This document shows, piece by piece, positions 47,349 through 58,670 of a stretch of 64,000 bases of DNA (positions are counted from its first letter, which is position 1; each line of letters begins with the position of its first letter). A model generated the notes under the pieces. It was not told the DNA's origin and did no database searches. It saw only the letters and a list, made by a program, of their open reading frames with translations. The position numbers and the translations under genes were made by a program. This stretch comes from Diploscapter coronatus (lineage: Eukaryota; Nematoda; Chromadorea; Rhabditida; Rhabditidae). Location of the stretch: the NCBI GenBank assembly GCA_964036155.1, contig OZ038423.1, positions 47,135,249 to 47,199,248 of the forward strand. The letters run 5' to 3'.

Positions 47349-49680
47349 ATGAATTTTGACCGGCTTTTCAAGCAGACGCATTCTAAAATACCGATAAAGA
47401 GGTGGATTTCGAGGCCGCCTGCCGGGAATTCGTGAGATTTTTCAATTTGTTTGTTTTTTTTGTCAAGGGCACACTGATTTTTAAAAATCTCTCCAGAACG
47501 CCCCTCGACTTCGATGCGGTGATCGTTGGAGGCGGTATTGTGGGCTGTGCGACTGCTCGGCAACTTTTGATTCAAAAACCGAACTTGAAAATTGCCATCA
47601 TCGAAAAGGAAGACAAATTGGGTAATCATTTAAATTTAACTCCCATAACTACCTCGATTTAATTACCCTACTTAAGCCGCCCATCAAAGTGGAAACAACA
47701 GCGGAGTGGTTCATGCCGGGATCTACTATACGCCTGGAACTCTAAAGGCTAAGCTCTGCGTGAGAGGCGAGTTAATTACCCTAATTACGTATCTCGTTTA
47801 ATTGCCAAGTTACCAATTAATTCCAGGACTCGATCTATCCTACAAATTCTTCGATGAGAATAAAATTCCGTACAAGAAGACGGGGAAGCTCATCGTCGCA
47901 GTGGAGTCCGTAGAGGTCGAGAGACTAGAGGTAATTAGCTATTTACCTACACCTTTAATTATGGTAATTAAGAACCTGTTCAAACGGGCCCAGCAAAATG
48001 GATGCAGGGACATTGAAGTTATCGACGGCTCGAAGATCAAAGACTACGAACCGCATTGCAAAGTAACTAGCATTTAATTACCCTAGTTAACTCGGTTTAA
48101 TTTTCCAAATTAAGGGCCTGAAAGCGCTTTGGTCTCCTCACACAGGCATTGTCGATTGGGGCTTTGTCACGACGAAATTCGCTGAAGACTTCGAAAATCG
48201 AGGGGGAAAGGTAATTAGCCTAATTGTCTGTTTAATTACCCTAATTCAGGTCTTCGTTAATTACCCGTTCGTGAAAGTCGCTTCGAATTCCGACCCGGAA
48301 AGGCCGATTCGAATTTTCAGCGGGCCGGGGAATGCAAGTTAATTGGTCAATTAACTGAGAACAATTGAGTAGTTTCAGGGCAATATTCTAACCAAGTACT
48401 TGATAACCTGTGCGGGTCTACACTCAGACAGAGTTTCGGTTATTACTGGAGGTAGGAATTTCATATATCCTCGTTAATTTTGGATCTCATATATCCTTAT
48501 TTGCAGGAAACCCCGACCCGAAAATTGTCCCATTTCGTGGAGAATATCTTCTTCTAAGGCCGGAAAAGCGGTATTTGGTCAGAGGAAATATTTACCCGGT
48601 ATTTAAATTAAATTCACCACTTCACTGACCATCATTTGCAAAATCCACCAATTCTTTCTCTTATTTCTCTTCTTTGCCTACACTCCCTGCCCTCAAGGCC
48701 TGGTGAATTTTACAAATGGTGGTCATGACGAGTTATACAAGAGCCAATTTTTCAAGAAGAACATTTTTAATTCCCAGGTCCCTGACCCCCAGTTCCCATT
48801 TTTGGGGGTGCACTTTACTCCCCGGATGAACGGAGACGTTTGGCTTGGGCCTAACGCGGTTTTGGCGTATAAAAGGGAGGGATACTCGTATTTCGACATT
48901 TCACCAACCGACTTGATCGAGTCTTTGTCTTACAGGTATTTTTAATCTATATAGGGTAACCTCTAAATTTTTCTGATTAAAAAATAAAAAATATATTTAC
49001 AATATTCATGATATTTTAGCTCAGAATTAGTGAAATAGCATTAAATTGAATTAACATATGCTAGTTTTGAATATTTTAAAAATAGGAAATGACTTTTCGT
49101 TTTTCAGTGGTATGCGCAAACTGATGGGCAAGTATTTCTCGTTCGGCGTTCAAGAATTCTACCGAGGCGTTTGGATTGCGGCCCAGGTCAAACAGCTTCA
49201 GAGATTTGTCCCCGAGTTGAAATTTTCTGATGTCACTAGGTAGAATTATTGATATTTTCAAACCTATTGATTTTATTTTTTTCAAACTATCTGAGATTTT
49301 GTTCATTTCAGAGGCCCCGCAGGAGTCCGAGCACAAGCGATGGACGCCAACGGGAATTTGGTCGACGATTTCGTGTTCGATTCTGGAAAGGGCGAGGTAG
49401 GAAAATTTCCAATTACGCCCTTAATATAAGATATAACGCTTTAAAAAGTTGTCATAAAAATGATGCCTTTCTGAAAAAGAATTAATCTAAAAGTATAACG
49501 CCTTTTTATTTTATTATGACGCCATTTATTAAATTATGGTGTCTTTTAAAACGACGACTTTAAATTCAGCTTTCCTCGAATATCCTGAACGTCCGAAACG
49601 CCCCTTCACCTGCGGCCACCAGCTCTTTAGCTATAGCGGAAATGATTGCGGAAGAAGTGATCAACCGATTCAAGCTTTGA
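47349..49680 (+). CDS. L2HGDH: L-2-hydroxyglutarate dehydrogenase, mitochondrial
   Basis: This FAD enzyme oxidises L-2-hydroxyglutarate back to 2-oxoglutarate, a metabolite-repair step in mitochondria. The start [20 protein letters not shown] is basic and fits a targeting peptide. The FAD motif is [20 protein letters not shown], followed by [114 protein letters not shown] and end [20 protein letters not shown]. All are in family order and the gene looks intact. Two introns begin with GC, not GT: 47767-47826 (AGAG/GCGAGT) and 48334-48378 (AAT/GCAAGT). Both are required by reading phase and conserved sequence. It is convergent with the EHBP1 gene. Confidence 0.95.
48626..48725. repeat. Inverted repeat in an L2HGDH intron
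   Basis: A 24-base arm at 48626-48649 (TGACCATCATTTGCAAAATC and on) pairs with the inverted arm at 48702-48725 with three mismatches. The loop is 52 bp and pyrimidine-rich. It could be a small fold-back element or form an RNA hairpin in the pre-mRNA. Confidence 0.65.
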
Positions 49681-50325
49681 AATTGAAATTGGAAAAATAG
49701 CTAGTAGTAGTGCGATAGGTCATTTTTAGAATAAAAAAAGTTTCTGTTCGATACGGGCTCGAATCCACTTGCCGGCGTGTGGTTTTTACAAAAATTTATT
49801 ATTTCGCTTTTCTTAGAATTTTTAAAATAAAACTTATACAAATGATATCATTTTAGAGAGCGATAAAAATCTCATGAATTAAAATTAAAACACTGGGAAG
49901 GAAACGGGAAAATCAAGTTTCTATCGAAATTTTGGAGATTTAGTGCGACTAGTATAGAAAAAAGTCGAGATTGAAAATTCTTAGGGAGAAGTATATTTAA
50001 ATCATCAAATGTTCAGAAATTTGTATAGATGAATACGATATTTTGAGCAAGCCTTTACACTAGAAATCAAGCGTTTTCGGTTATGTTTCATATGATAGAT
50101 CAATTAAAATAATACACATTGATTGAAGAACTGAGAACTTTCAAAGTGTATGTATTATCTTAGGCAAGTACACGCGTTTAATTTACTTAATTATGAAAAT
50201 CCTGGCGATTATACTAATTACTAGACGCGTTTTTCATAGATTTAATTTACTTGAATGGTAATTAACTCAGTTTAATTTAACATTATGGATAATTAACCAA
50301 GACTTGATTAACTTAATTAGGGTAA
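49681..50325. other. Convergent intergenic spacer, no gene seen
   Basis: Spacer between the 3' ends of L2HGDH and EHBP1. The right part (50205-50325) is dense in TTAATTA words. A stretch at 49750-49770 resembles a tRNA B box but has no T-stem or acceptor stem and was not accepted. Confidence 0.45.
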
Positions 50326-53300
50326 TTATGACTTGCGAATGAACTGCATTATCCTTTTACTGGCGGAAATGGGTTGGTCGATTCCTCTCACAAAATTGGA
50401 CGCACTTTCCAAGGGTAGTGAATTCAGACGTTCTTGGTCTTCGACCCTGAAATTTTTGAAAATCTAAAAATAAAAACATTTAAAGATAAATGTTTTTTAT
50501 TTTCTCAATTTTCCATTTTTCAAATTCGTATAAAATTTCGTATTACTTCGACGATTATTAAAGAAAAGAAAAGAATGACATGTTTTAAACTTTTTAACTT
50601 GGAACAATATTAAAAAGGAAAAAAACCCACAATTCACGTTCCGTGTTATCCAATTTGTCAATGAGAAAGTCCTTCTTCTGAATGGCTGCTTGGTATTCTT
50701 CGATCAGTTTATCAATTCGACACTTTTCCTCTTCGGTTTTGTAGTAGGAATCTAAATTTTGAATTTTAAATAAAAATAACTAAGATTTCAAATTCTTACT
50801 ATTTTCGTCGTTCCTAGTAACCTCGTCAACTTTCGTGCTCAAACCGTGAATTTTTTTGGACACTTCTCTAAAAAAAAACAGTTTAGAAAATGATCTTTTC
50901 CAGAAACTTACCGAATCTGTTCAATGATATTATAATACTCTTGTTTCCCGACCAGACTATTCTTTTCGTTGGTGAGAGAAATGAACGTTCCAAGCAAAGT
51001 TTCTTCTTCGGAACTGCCTTTTTCTGAAAAATGATCTTTGTCAAGACAATTCTCTTTTCTAAAAAATAATTTCTTCATCAAATTTTAATCTCTTTTCACC
51101 TGTGTCCCTGATTTTCGCCTGAATAGCCTTGGACAGGGCTTCTACGTCTTCTAACCTTTGGGCCGTTTCTTCCTGTTTTTGCCGAGTCCCTTCGATATCT
51201 TCCATGTCTTTCTGAAATAGGAACAATTTGTGGGCAACATTAAAAAATCTGGGAACAATTTTTGAGAATAAAACTTACCTCCCACTGCGAGGTGAACTTT
51301 TTCGTAGGCGTATCATGGATCAGTCTTTGAGAGGAACTAGCGAAGGGGTCGGCGATCTAAAAGTCAAAAATTTCAATAGTCCAAAAGCTATGTAGTTTTT
51401 AGTATACAAAGCACTAGAACCAAAGTCACGTTAAACTTTCGAAACCTTACAACATTTTAGAAGGAAAAGGAAATTCTAGTCTAAGATTAAAACTATTTAG
51501 ACTATAAAATAGATGATCATGATCTTCTATTTCACGACTACTGTAGATTAATAGAAGCACCACTGTACACATACTCCATAATGTTTGGTCATCTGAGCTA
51601 TGGTGCTCCTTAGCTCTTCGCTCCTCATGCTGCCAAATCTCTTCATCCTGTTAAATGCTGATTCAGGATCGTTATCTTGCTCCCGTAAACGATTCTGAAA
51701 TGCCACTACAAATACGGCACAAAATATTCTAATGTTGAAGGATAGGCACTATGTTCCGGAAACCGTTTTAGATACGTCACTACATGTATGAACCAATTAA
51801 AAGAATTTGTAAAGCACAAAACGACGAATTAACTTCTACAACAAGTTACACATGCTTGGTGATCTGGATAAATTAACTTAATTGAAAGATGGTTTTCTTG
51901 GACAGGTTATTCGATCTTTTTTAAATCGAATTCCAGACCTACCCTCAATTTCTCATTAAGTCCTTGAGTCGGTCTACCCATGGCTGGTATTAGAGGGGTT
52001 TCGGTTTCATCTGAAATTAAAAATTTTAATTTTCAAATTCAAATTAGATTTTTGCAAAAACTAAACAAAACCATCCATCAAAACCACTACACTACACACA
52101 TTGTTTCCTTTGCAGGACTGGGGAGGGATCTCTTTTCCTGAACTGATGCATGTTGACGTTCGGTCGGACGAGCTCTGGAACACTCAAAGATGGAAATAAA
52201 ATAAATATCGTATTCTCTAATTGAAGCAGTTTTCTAATATTTCTGGAACTCGACTATAAATAGAAAATTCGCGGCTTTTAGCTAGAGAAATACGGTATCT
52301 TATTTTCAATGATGAAGCACTGACCCAACTTTCTGAGATCCGTATTCGACCCATTCAGCGAACTTCTAGACCGGGTAGTTGGTGTACGCGTCAAGTTTGA
52401 TGCTATACAGAAAAAACAACAGAATTAAACTACAAACTCAGATCTCAAAATCACAACTCCAAAGAAACTCCACTTTTTCAAACGACATTTATAGGGAAGA
52501 AATTTATAAAAAACCAGAAGTCATTCATTTGTTTTTTGAAAACTTCACTTTCAAACAACATCAAATAGGAAATACTCGACACAAGCTTCAAAATTAAATT
52601 CATTTTCAAGGCAAAAACTACAGTAATCTTAAATTTCGCCCTACCGTATCCAATTTGATATGTCGCACCATCATTGGTAGCCCCTTCAATTAACCGCCTC
52701 GCCTCTTGGAGACGTCTTTCGTTTTCTGGGGTCTGAAATCCTTTCATTTTAGTATTTTTGTAAAGTGTGTCTGTCTGTCTGTCTGTGTGTCCGAGCTTAT
52801 TTCTAGCCACCTGTCTATCGTACCCCCATGTATGATACACCGTTTTGTAGGTCTCAGTTGTATCCTGTGCAACGTAACTTTTCCGATGACTTTTGACCTA
52901 ATTTTTGAGTATTTAGGGCCAAAAAACTATAACATGCTAATTTTGATAACGAAATTTGCAAATCGTTTGAGAGGCCATTAACGACTGTATTCGCTACTTC
53001 GCTGGTGAGCTCTCTCCTCTCACTACTATCTTATCTAAGTTGAATGAATGTGAAAATTGATGGATGTGAGAGTTCATTACTGCTACCACCCCAATGAAAG
53101 GCGGTCGGGTGCTTAGGTCTGGAAATAGATTTCACAATGGAACTGAATCTTGAGAGATATGATAAAATGCTGTTGCTAAATTATGTTAAATTAGCTACTA
53201 TCTTATCTAAATTAATAAATGCGAAAGTGATGGTACATTGATAGCCCATTACTGCTTCCGCGACAATGAAATGCAGTCCGAGTTTCGGAATGGGAACTTG

Positions 53301-56300
53301 ACCTTACAATGAGATTGAGACTGGACATGGAGAGAAATGGAAACTTCCAATTGCAATTGCTGACTGATACTAAATTTGCATATTAGAAGAGCTTTGAAAA
53401 TGCATAAAAGGTAGAGAATTGGTAATGAATCAGCCATTAACACTCGGTTTGGAGTGGAATGAGAAGGATTGTTTTCTGATAATTTTCAATAAAAGTACGA
53501 CTACTCTATTCTGTCACTGTCACTCTTCTTCTATACCTGTCGCTGTCGCTGTTCTGTACTGCTTTGTAATCTATTTCTGCTTTATTCGGCATTAGTCGGC
53601 TGCCGAAAACAGTCGGCCTACGCTATCTTTTTTATCTACTTTATTCGTATTTTTGCAAAGTGTGTTTGTTTGTCATTTGTGCACGGTTATATCTAGAGAT
53701 GTGGTCATCCAATTGAGATGGAGTTTGCACCAAAAGATGTACAATTTTCCCGCGGTATGCAACGTATAGATTTTGTTTGGGTTTGATCAGATGATTGGGG
53801 GATTATCCTTATTAGAAATGATTTCTCCTTTAGTGAGTCGATTTGTTTGCATTTTTATGGATGAAAAGGAGCTTGAAATTTTTGAAGAATTTTAGAAAAT
53901 GATACAAATTAGCGGGATGCTCAGGAGCAGGGCCGTCCAGAAGTTCTGTTTCTGTTCTATTTGTTTGTTTTCTGTAGATTTTTGGCCATTTCTGTTTCTG
54001 CTTTTCGAAATTTTGAAAATCATTCTGTTTGTTTTCCGAAATTCTAAAAACCCATTCCTGGACGGCCCTGCTCAAGAGGGGATAGCTATGAAATTAAAAA
54101 TTTTGATAGTGAGAGAGTATGAACATGAAAATGAGAAATGCAACAAATAAAATGTATGTTAATTTTAAAGAAAAACTGTTTTAGTGCCGGAGTTGTTGTG
54201 ATATTGGTGCTGTTTTGATTTGATATTGTATTTTGGTTTGGTATTGTTTTGTTTTGCACTTTTGCGAAGCAAAAGTCCTAGACGAAGGGAGGCCGCGAAG
54301 CGGCCGACCGAAGTCTAGTGGAAAATAAATCTAAGATCTAGAGAATAACATTTTAAAAATTACATTCTCCGCAGGTTTCGAGACTCCAGTTTGTAGCATT
54401 TCACGGACCTTCTTTTGGAGTTGTTCATTCTTTGAAGGACTGGTATTTCGGCTCTGAAAATAGCAAGTTCAAAAACAAGTAAGGATTTTTAGGCAAAAAA
54501 GTTTAGTTTAGAAAATTCAGGTAAAGATTACCCTTATTCTAGGTAGCGATCCTGTGTTCAATTTGAATACTTGAGTAGCGTCATAGTGCTCTTCGCCGTT
54601 CTGACTTGGGCCTTGTTGTGCTTCATCTTCTTTATCAAATGGGTCGTGGGGTTGCTTTCTCGGCGACCGAGCTTGATGCCCAGAAGTGTGGTTTGTGGCG
54701 GTGATATTTTGTTCCTGAAATAGCCGTACTTTAAAACGCACTTTGAACAAATGACGTTGTTTAAAATCAAAAATCAATAATAATTGCTTGCCTTGACGTC
54801 CCTGTAATCTACCGAGTTTTCGATGTCCCGTTTCTCCCGGATTTTATTGATCTCATCGACCACGGCTCGCTCGGAGTCGGAGATTTTGAATAGTTGGGAA
54901 ATTCGGTGATCGGATTCCGAAATAGGTGGTGCAGAACCGAAGTCACCCTCTAGAGCGCGACGGAGTCTGAAATTTGTTTTTTGTTTCCATTCAGATTCCG
55001 TAAATGACAATATCTTCAGAAGCGTGGATGAAATATTCTAATTTTTGAAACGTACACTTTTTCATTAAATTTATCATTTTGAAAGAAGTAATAACTCTAT
55101 TTTCAAAAGGAGTTGATTTTTATTGAAGAAAATTTTGAAGCCTACCTTTCGAGCAACATTTTGATGATTCTCGAGTCCGGTGTAAGGATATCATTTTCAT
55201 CAGGAAGTTGGTTGACCCCAAGGACGCCGGCAACTCGCAAAGCCTTTGTCACATTCGCTTTCCTTCCGTTCAGCGTATCGGACATGTCGATTTCTTCAAA
55301 CTCTCCGAAAACGTCCGGTCTGTAGGCATGGAGCAGGGCACATAACGCCAGACCGCTTCGCCAAGACTTGCTAAAAATCAAATAATCAAAAAGATAAAAC
55401 ATCGCGATTAAACGATTATTCCAAATAGATTTTAGAGAAAAATATGTAAAAATAAAAAAGCACCTGAAATCCTGTATCTTGACACCCTGATACCCTTCCG
55501 TCACCCTCTTAGCCCAGGTAAGTAAATCTTCACCATCCACTTTTGCAGGGGCTCTGGTTCTCGACGGAGCCCGTGGGGAGTGGGATCTGAAAAATATCAT
55601 AATTTACAAAAAAGAAAATATTGGAAAGCTCAGTAATCCTAAATTACGAATTAAAAAACTACAGCAACCTAAATTCGAAATAAAATGCTGTAACCCTAAA
55701 ATTTTAAATAAAACGCAGTCGTCTAAAATCAAAATAATGAAAAATTAGAATAACTCTTATTTTACCTTAAAGATCTCTGCACCGATGACGCCCTGACCGC
55801 AGCGAAGGGCTGGTAGTTCACAGGGACGGGTTCGGATTTTTCGTTGACCTGAAATTTTTGAATTAAAAACGCAAGAATAGAGAAAGAACCTCAAAATGCA
55901 TCTCCGTAGACTTTTGGCTGATTCTTCGTTCCCTGATTTGCACATCCTCTTCGGGGTCTTTCTCCTTCGAGGCTAGTCTCCAGGAGGGACGGACTGGAAT
56001 AAAAAGAGCAAAAAATATTACATGTTAAGGAATACCCCATAAACTATCTTTTATAATCATTTTAAAAAATAAGATCTTACATCACATGTTGAAGAATAGT
56101 AAAAACCACTTTATAATTTTTGAAAATTTAAAAAGTTACCTTTAGTAGGACTAGCAGTATTAGCTCTGGACGCTTGTTCTGGTTCTTGAGGGTACTGATG
56201 TTTCCTGTCGTAGGGAGGCATCGGAGGCTGTTTGTAGGAGTCGTTCCTCTCAGCTCGTTTCGGCTCATTTTCAGCCCACTTTTGATTTTGAATTGTCGTT

Positions 56301-57755
56301 GTGATGTTGTGGAGCTCACGTTTTGCCGCTACTAAAATAGTCTTTAATTTGAAAAAGGTTTAATTCTGTAAAAATTAGGTATGCTTCAAAATCTTTAATT
56401 TATAATTAAAAATATATAATTACGGTTGGCATTTTAGTCGGGATTCAAGATCTAAAAATTAAAAGAAAAGGAGAAAGGACGTTGAAAATATCTTTAATAA
56501 GCAAACTCAGGGAATAACTAACTCGTTCTTTCATCCGTAGCGTCATGCAGAACTTCGACTCCAGAATCGTGAACCATGCTAACTTCCCTCGAGGCTACTG
56601 TACTCGGCATCGCTGATGAAGTTCGGCTCATGTCGTCTTTGCTGAAAATAAAGTGGTTTTCAAAATTTAAGCAATTTTCTGGTGCAATAATATAGGTAAA
56701 GTAGAACTAAATTACATGAAATGTTCGAAAAATAAAGAAAGGAAAACTTAAAGCTTTTTGATTTTTAAATTGAAATCCCCAAACTTTACCCCAATTTTCG
56801 CTATCTCTGACCAAAAATAGTCAGTAAGAAATGGTTAATTTAATTTTTGAGATTAAAATTTTAAAAATCCTCACAATCCCTCCTTGACCAGTTGACTTGA
56901 AAGCAGCAGAATTAATGACCCATTGACGAGGTTTGAATTTAAAGGCCTCAGTTTGAGTTTGAGCTGAGATTTGTCCTCTGCAGAGTCCAACACGAAAAGG
57001 CGCACATTCAGTGGCACGGCTGCTATCGGCTTTCGACGGCCTGAAATATATATATATTTTCAATTTTTATCTTTTTGGCTTTATGATTTTCTTGGAAAGT
57101 TCACTATGTTTCATCTTCATCAATACTATTTCAGAGAAAAAGTAGATGAACTTTCAAAAATCGAATTTTTTAAAGAAGGAAAGACCTACCTTTCTGAATA
57201 ACCTCCTCAATAACGATAGTCCATTCTTTGTCTTCGAATTGATCATCGTTATCCGCTTTGTAAAGGGTGGTTAAAATGTCGATCTGAAAAATTGGAATAA
57301 ATTAAATTAACACAAGTAAAACTACCTTATCCGGAGCCCGATCAGGCCACATAATCACTGATATATTATCATTCGAATAGCTCTGCTCCCACTGACGCTC
57401 TTTTGAAGCGACTTTCCGCCTTCTAAAAATCAAAAATGATAATGTTCACCTTCCTATCCTTTATCATGTAAAAAATTCGATGAAAAATGTACCTGTGCAT
57501 GAACGAAATGACCACGGAATCTGGCTTCCATTTCTTGTGATCCGAAACTGTCAGGACTAGTTCCTGAAAGAAAATCAACTATGCAAGTCGACGAATTTTA
57601 GAAAAAATCGATTCTTATAGAAATTCTGCGATTTTCCACCAAGATTTGATAAATTTTTACATTTTTGAAACATTTCGTACCTGCAAAGTAGCGGTGAACC
57701 TGTACTTGGCCGCCTTCTTGTTAGTTCTTCTGAATTTTCGCACCAAACTCGTCAT
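50326..57755 (-). CDS. ehbp-1: EH domain-binding protein 1 (NT-C2, CH and bMERB domains)
   Basis: EHBP1 links Rab8/Rab10 and EHD/RME-1 to actin in endocytic recycling. Many minus-strand exons cover 7.4 kb. The N-terminal NT-C2 domain starts MTSLVRKFRRTNKKAAKYRF and has TATLQELVLTVSDHKKWKPD, SVVISFMHRRRKVASKERQW, VIMWPDRAPDKVDILTTLYK. A Ser-rich linker precedes the CH domain: DGEDLLTWAKRVTEGYQGVK, SWRSGLALCALLHAYRPDVF, GVLGVNQLPDENDILTPDSR. A second linker leads to the C-terminal bMERB coiled coil (FTSQWE, EETAQRLEDVEALSKAIQAK, NIIEQIREVSKKIHGLSTKV, DSYYKTEEEKCRIDKLIEEY), which binds Rab8-family GTPases. The stop is 50328-50326. One intron (about 52739-54365) has taken up several repeats. Small linker exons are less certain than domain exons. 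Confidence 0.92.
53026..53369. repeat. Two-unit degenerate tandem repeat, about 172 bp per unit
   Basis: Units start with CTATCTTATCTAA at 53026 and 53198. Both continue with TGAATG- or TAAATG-like words, a GATGG word, CATTACTGCT, CAATGAAA, a GGAA-rich segment and TTACAATG or TTCACAATG. Identity is moderate, so the duplication is old. Confidence 0.6.
53928..54070. mobile_element. hAT-like MITE, 143 bp, with 8-bp target site duplication
   Basis: Terminal inverted repeats CAGGGCCGTCCAG (53928-53940) and CTGGACGGCCCTG (54058-54070) are perfect over 13 bp. They are flanked by 8-bp direct repeats CTCAGGAG (53920-53927) and CTCAAGAG (54071-54078), one mismatch. The duplication fits the hAT pattern nTnnnnAn, and the CAGGG terminus is typical of hAT elements. 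The interior is T-rich with no transposase, so the element is non-autonomous. It lies in an intron of ehbp-1. Confidence 0.8.
54258..54318. repeat. Nested hairpins with GCGAAGC cores
   Basis: ACTTTTGC-GAA-GCAAAAGT (54258-54276) is a perfect 8-bp stem with a GAA loop. GGCCGC-GAA-GCGGCC (54291-54305) is a perfect 6-bp stem with the same loop and is enclosed by CTAGAC / GTCTAG (54278-54283 and 54313-54318). Both loops contain GCGAAGC, known as an unusually stable DNA mini-hairpin. It ends the repeat cluster in this intron and may be the terminus of a transposon. Confidence 0.7.
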
Positions 57756-58670
57756 TTTCGACCGGTTTTCAGAAATTCAGCATATCCACAAATCTGAAAA
57801 TGGGAAAGTTCACGAAAATCGATATTTTCAAGAAAGTTAATTAATTCGGCGATTAGAGATAATTAATTAGGAGTAATTATCGAAAAAATAATCGAGAAAA
57901 TAATTGATAAAATGGATAATTATGCCGAATTCCTTTACTTTACAACGAACATTAATGTGTATAAACGGGCGCAAAAACGATGCGGCGGCATTGCAAAATT
58001 GGGGGTCATGAATAAGAGAAAGAAAAATAAGAAAAGCAATCCCTGACAAAATATCAGTGTTGTCTTGAAAAACAAGTGTCGGCATTTTTATGCCCCTGAA
58101 AGTTGTCATTTCAACGATTTATTATTTCTCAAAAGATGAAAGAAAATGGAAAGTGACACAACTGTGTTCATGGCTTAATTACCCGTCTAATTAGATAATT
58201 AGCGTTAATTAGAATAATTAATCACCTAATTGCTCAGATAATTGATTTAATTATGTAAAGGACCCGTGTATGTTTAAGTGACGAAAGCTGCGATAAATTA
58301 CTTGACTATCGAGGAAACTGCTGTGTAAAGTTAGAGGATCATTTTTCAAGGAGGGCAGAAAAATCGAAAAATGAGGCTTTTTCATGACATTCGAACTATC
58401 GGTGACATATGTAAAAATATACAAATGTTCCGGCAAACTTGTGTAATAATGTTTACGAAGTCGAGAAATTTTCATAAGGAGATGGTAATTAGGGTAATTA
58501 ACTTGGAGATAGCTGGACAATTAATTTCATTTTACAATAAATGAGTTAAAATACGAGATAACTGAGGTAGTTTACCATAAATAATCCCCCAATTAATCAA
58601 AAGTTACAGTAAAGTACCAGAAAAATTGCGATAATTAAGTACAAAATAGATTAGTTAACTCATAATTATC
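57756..58670. other. Intergenic region rich in TAATTA words
   Basis: Spacer between the EHBP1 start and the ICMT stop, both minus-strand, so it holds the EHBP1 promoter. Clusters of TTAATTA and TAATTAATC words occur at 57838-57915, 58160-58260 and 58485-58665. No exon was accepted; the open frames at 57867-58109 and 58251-58520 lack splice context. Confidence 0.45.

Larger units (their letters stand above)
52750..54322. repeat. Repeat cluster inside an EHBP1 intron
   Basis: Most of a 1.6-kb intron consists of repeated sequence. Two direct copies of a TTTTTGYAAAGTGTGT word start near 52756 and 53651, the first followed by a (TGTC)n run at 52767-52792. Between them is a two-unit degenerate tandem repeat. 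Further right are a hAT-like MITE and a nested hairpin block. The neighbouring EHBP1 exons are intact, so the insertion seems tolerated. Whether this is one composite transposon or several nested insertions cannot be told here. Confidence 0.6.

Noticed and set aside
49745..49775. tRNA-like B box (GGCTCGAATCC)
   Set aside because: No five-base T stem, no A box at proper distance and no acceptor stem could be formed.
52767..52792. Short regular repeat as a CRISPR-like array
   Set aside because: It is a four-base microsatellite in a eukaryotic intron with no spacers.
53899..54150. 83-codon plus-strand frame and its minus-strand partner in the EHBP1 intron
   Set aside because: They are read-through of the hAT-like MITE and flanking repeat, not a gene.
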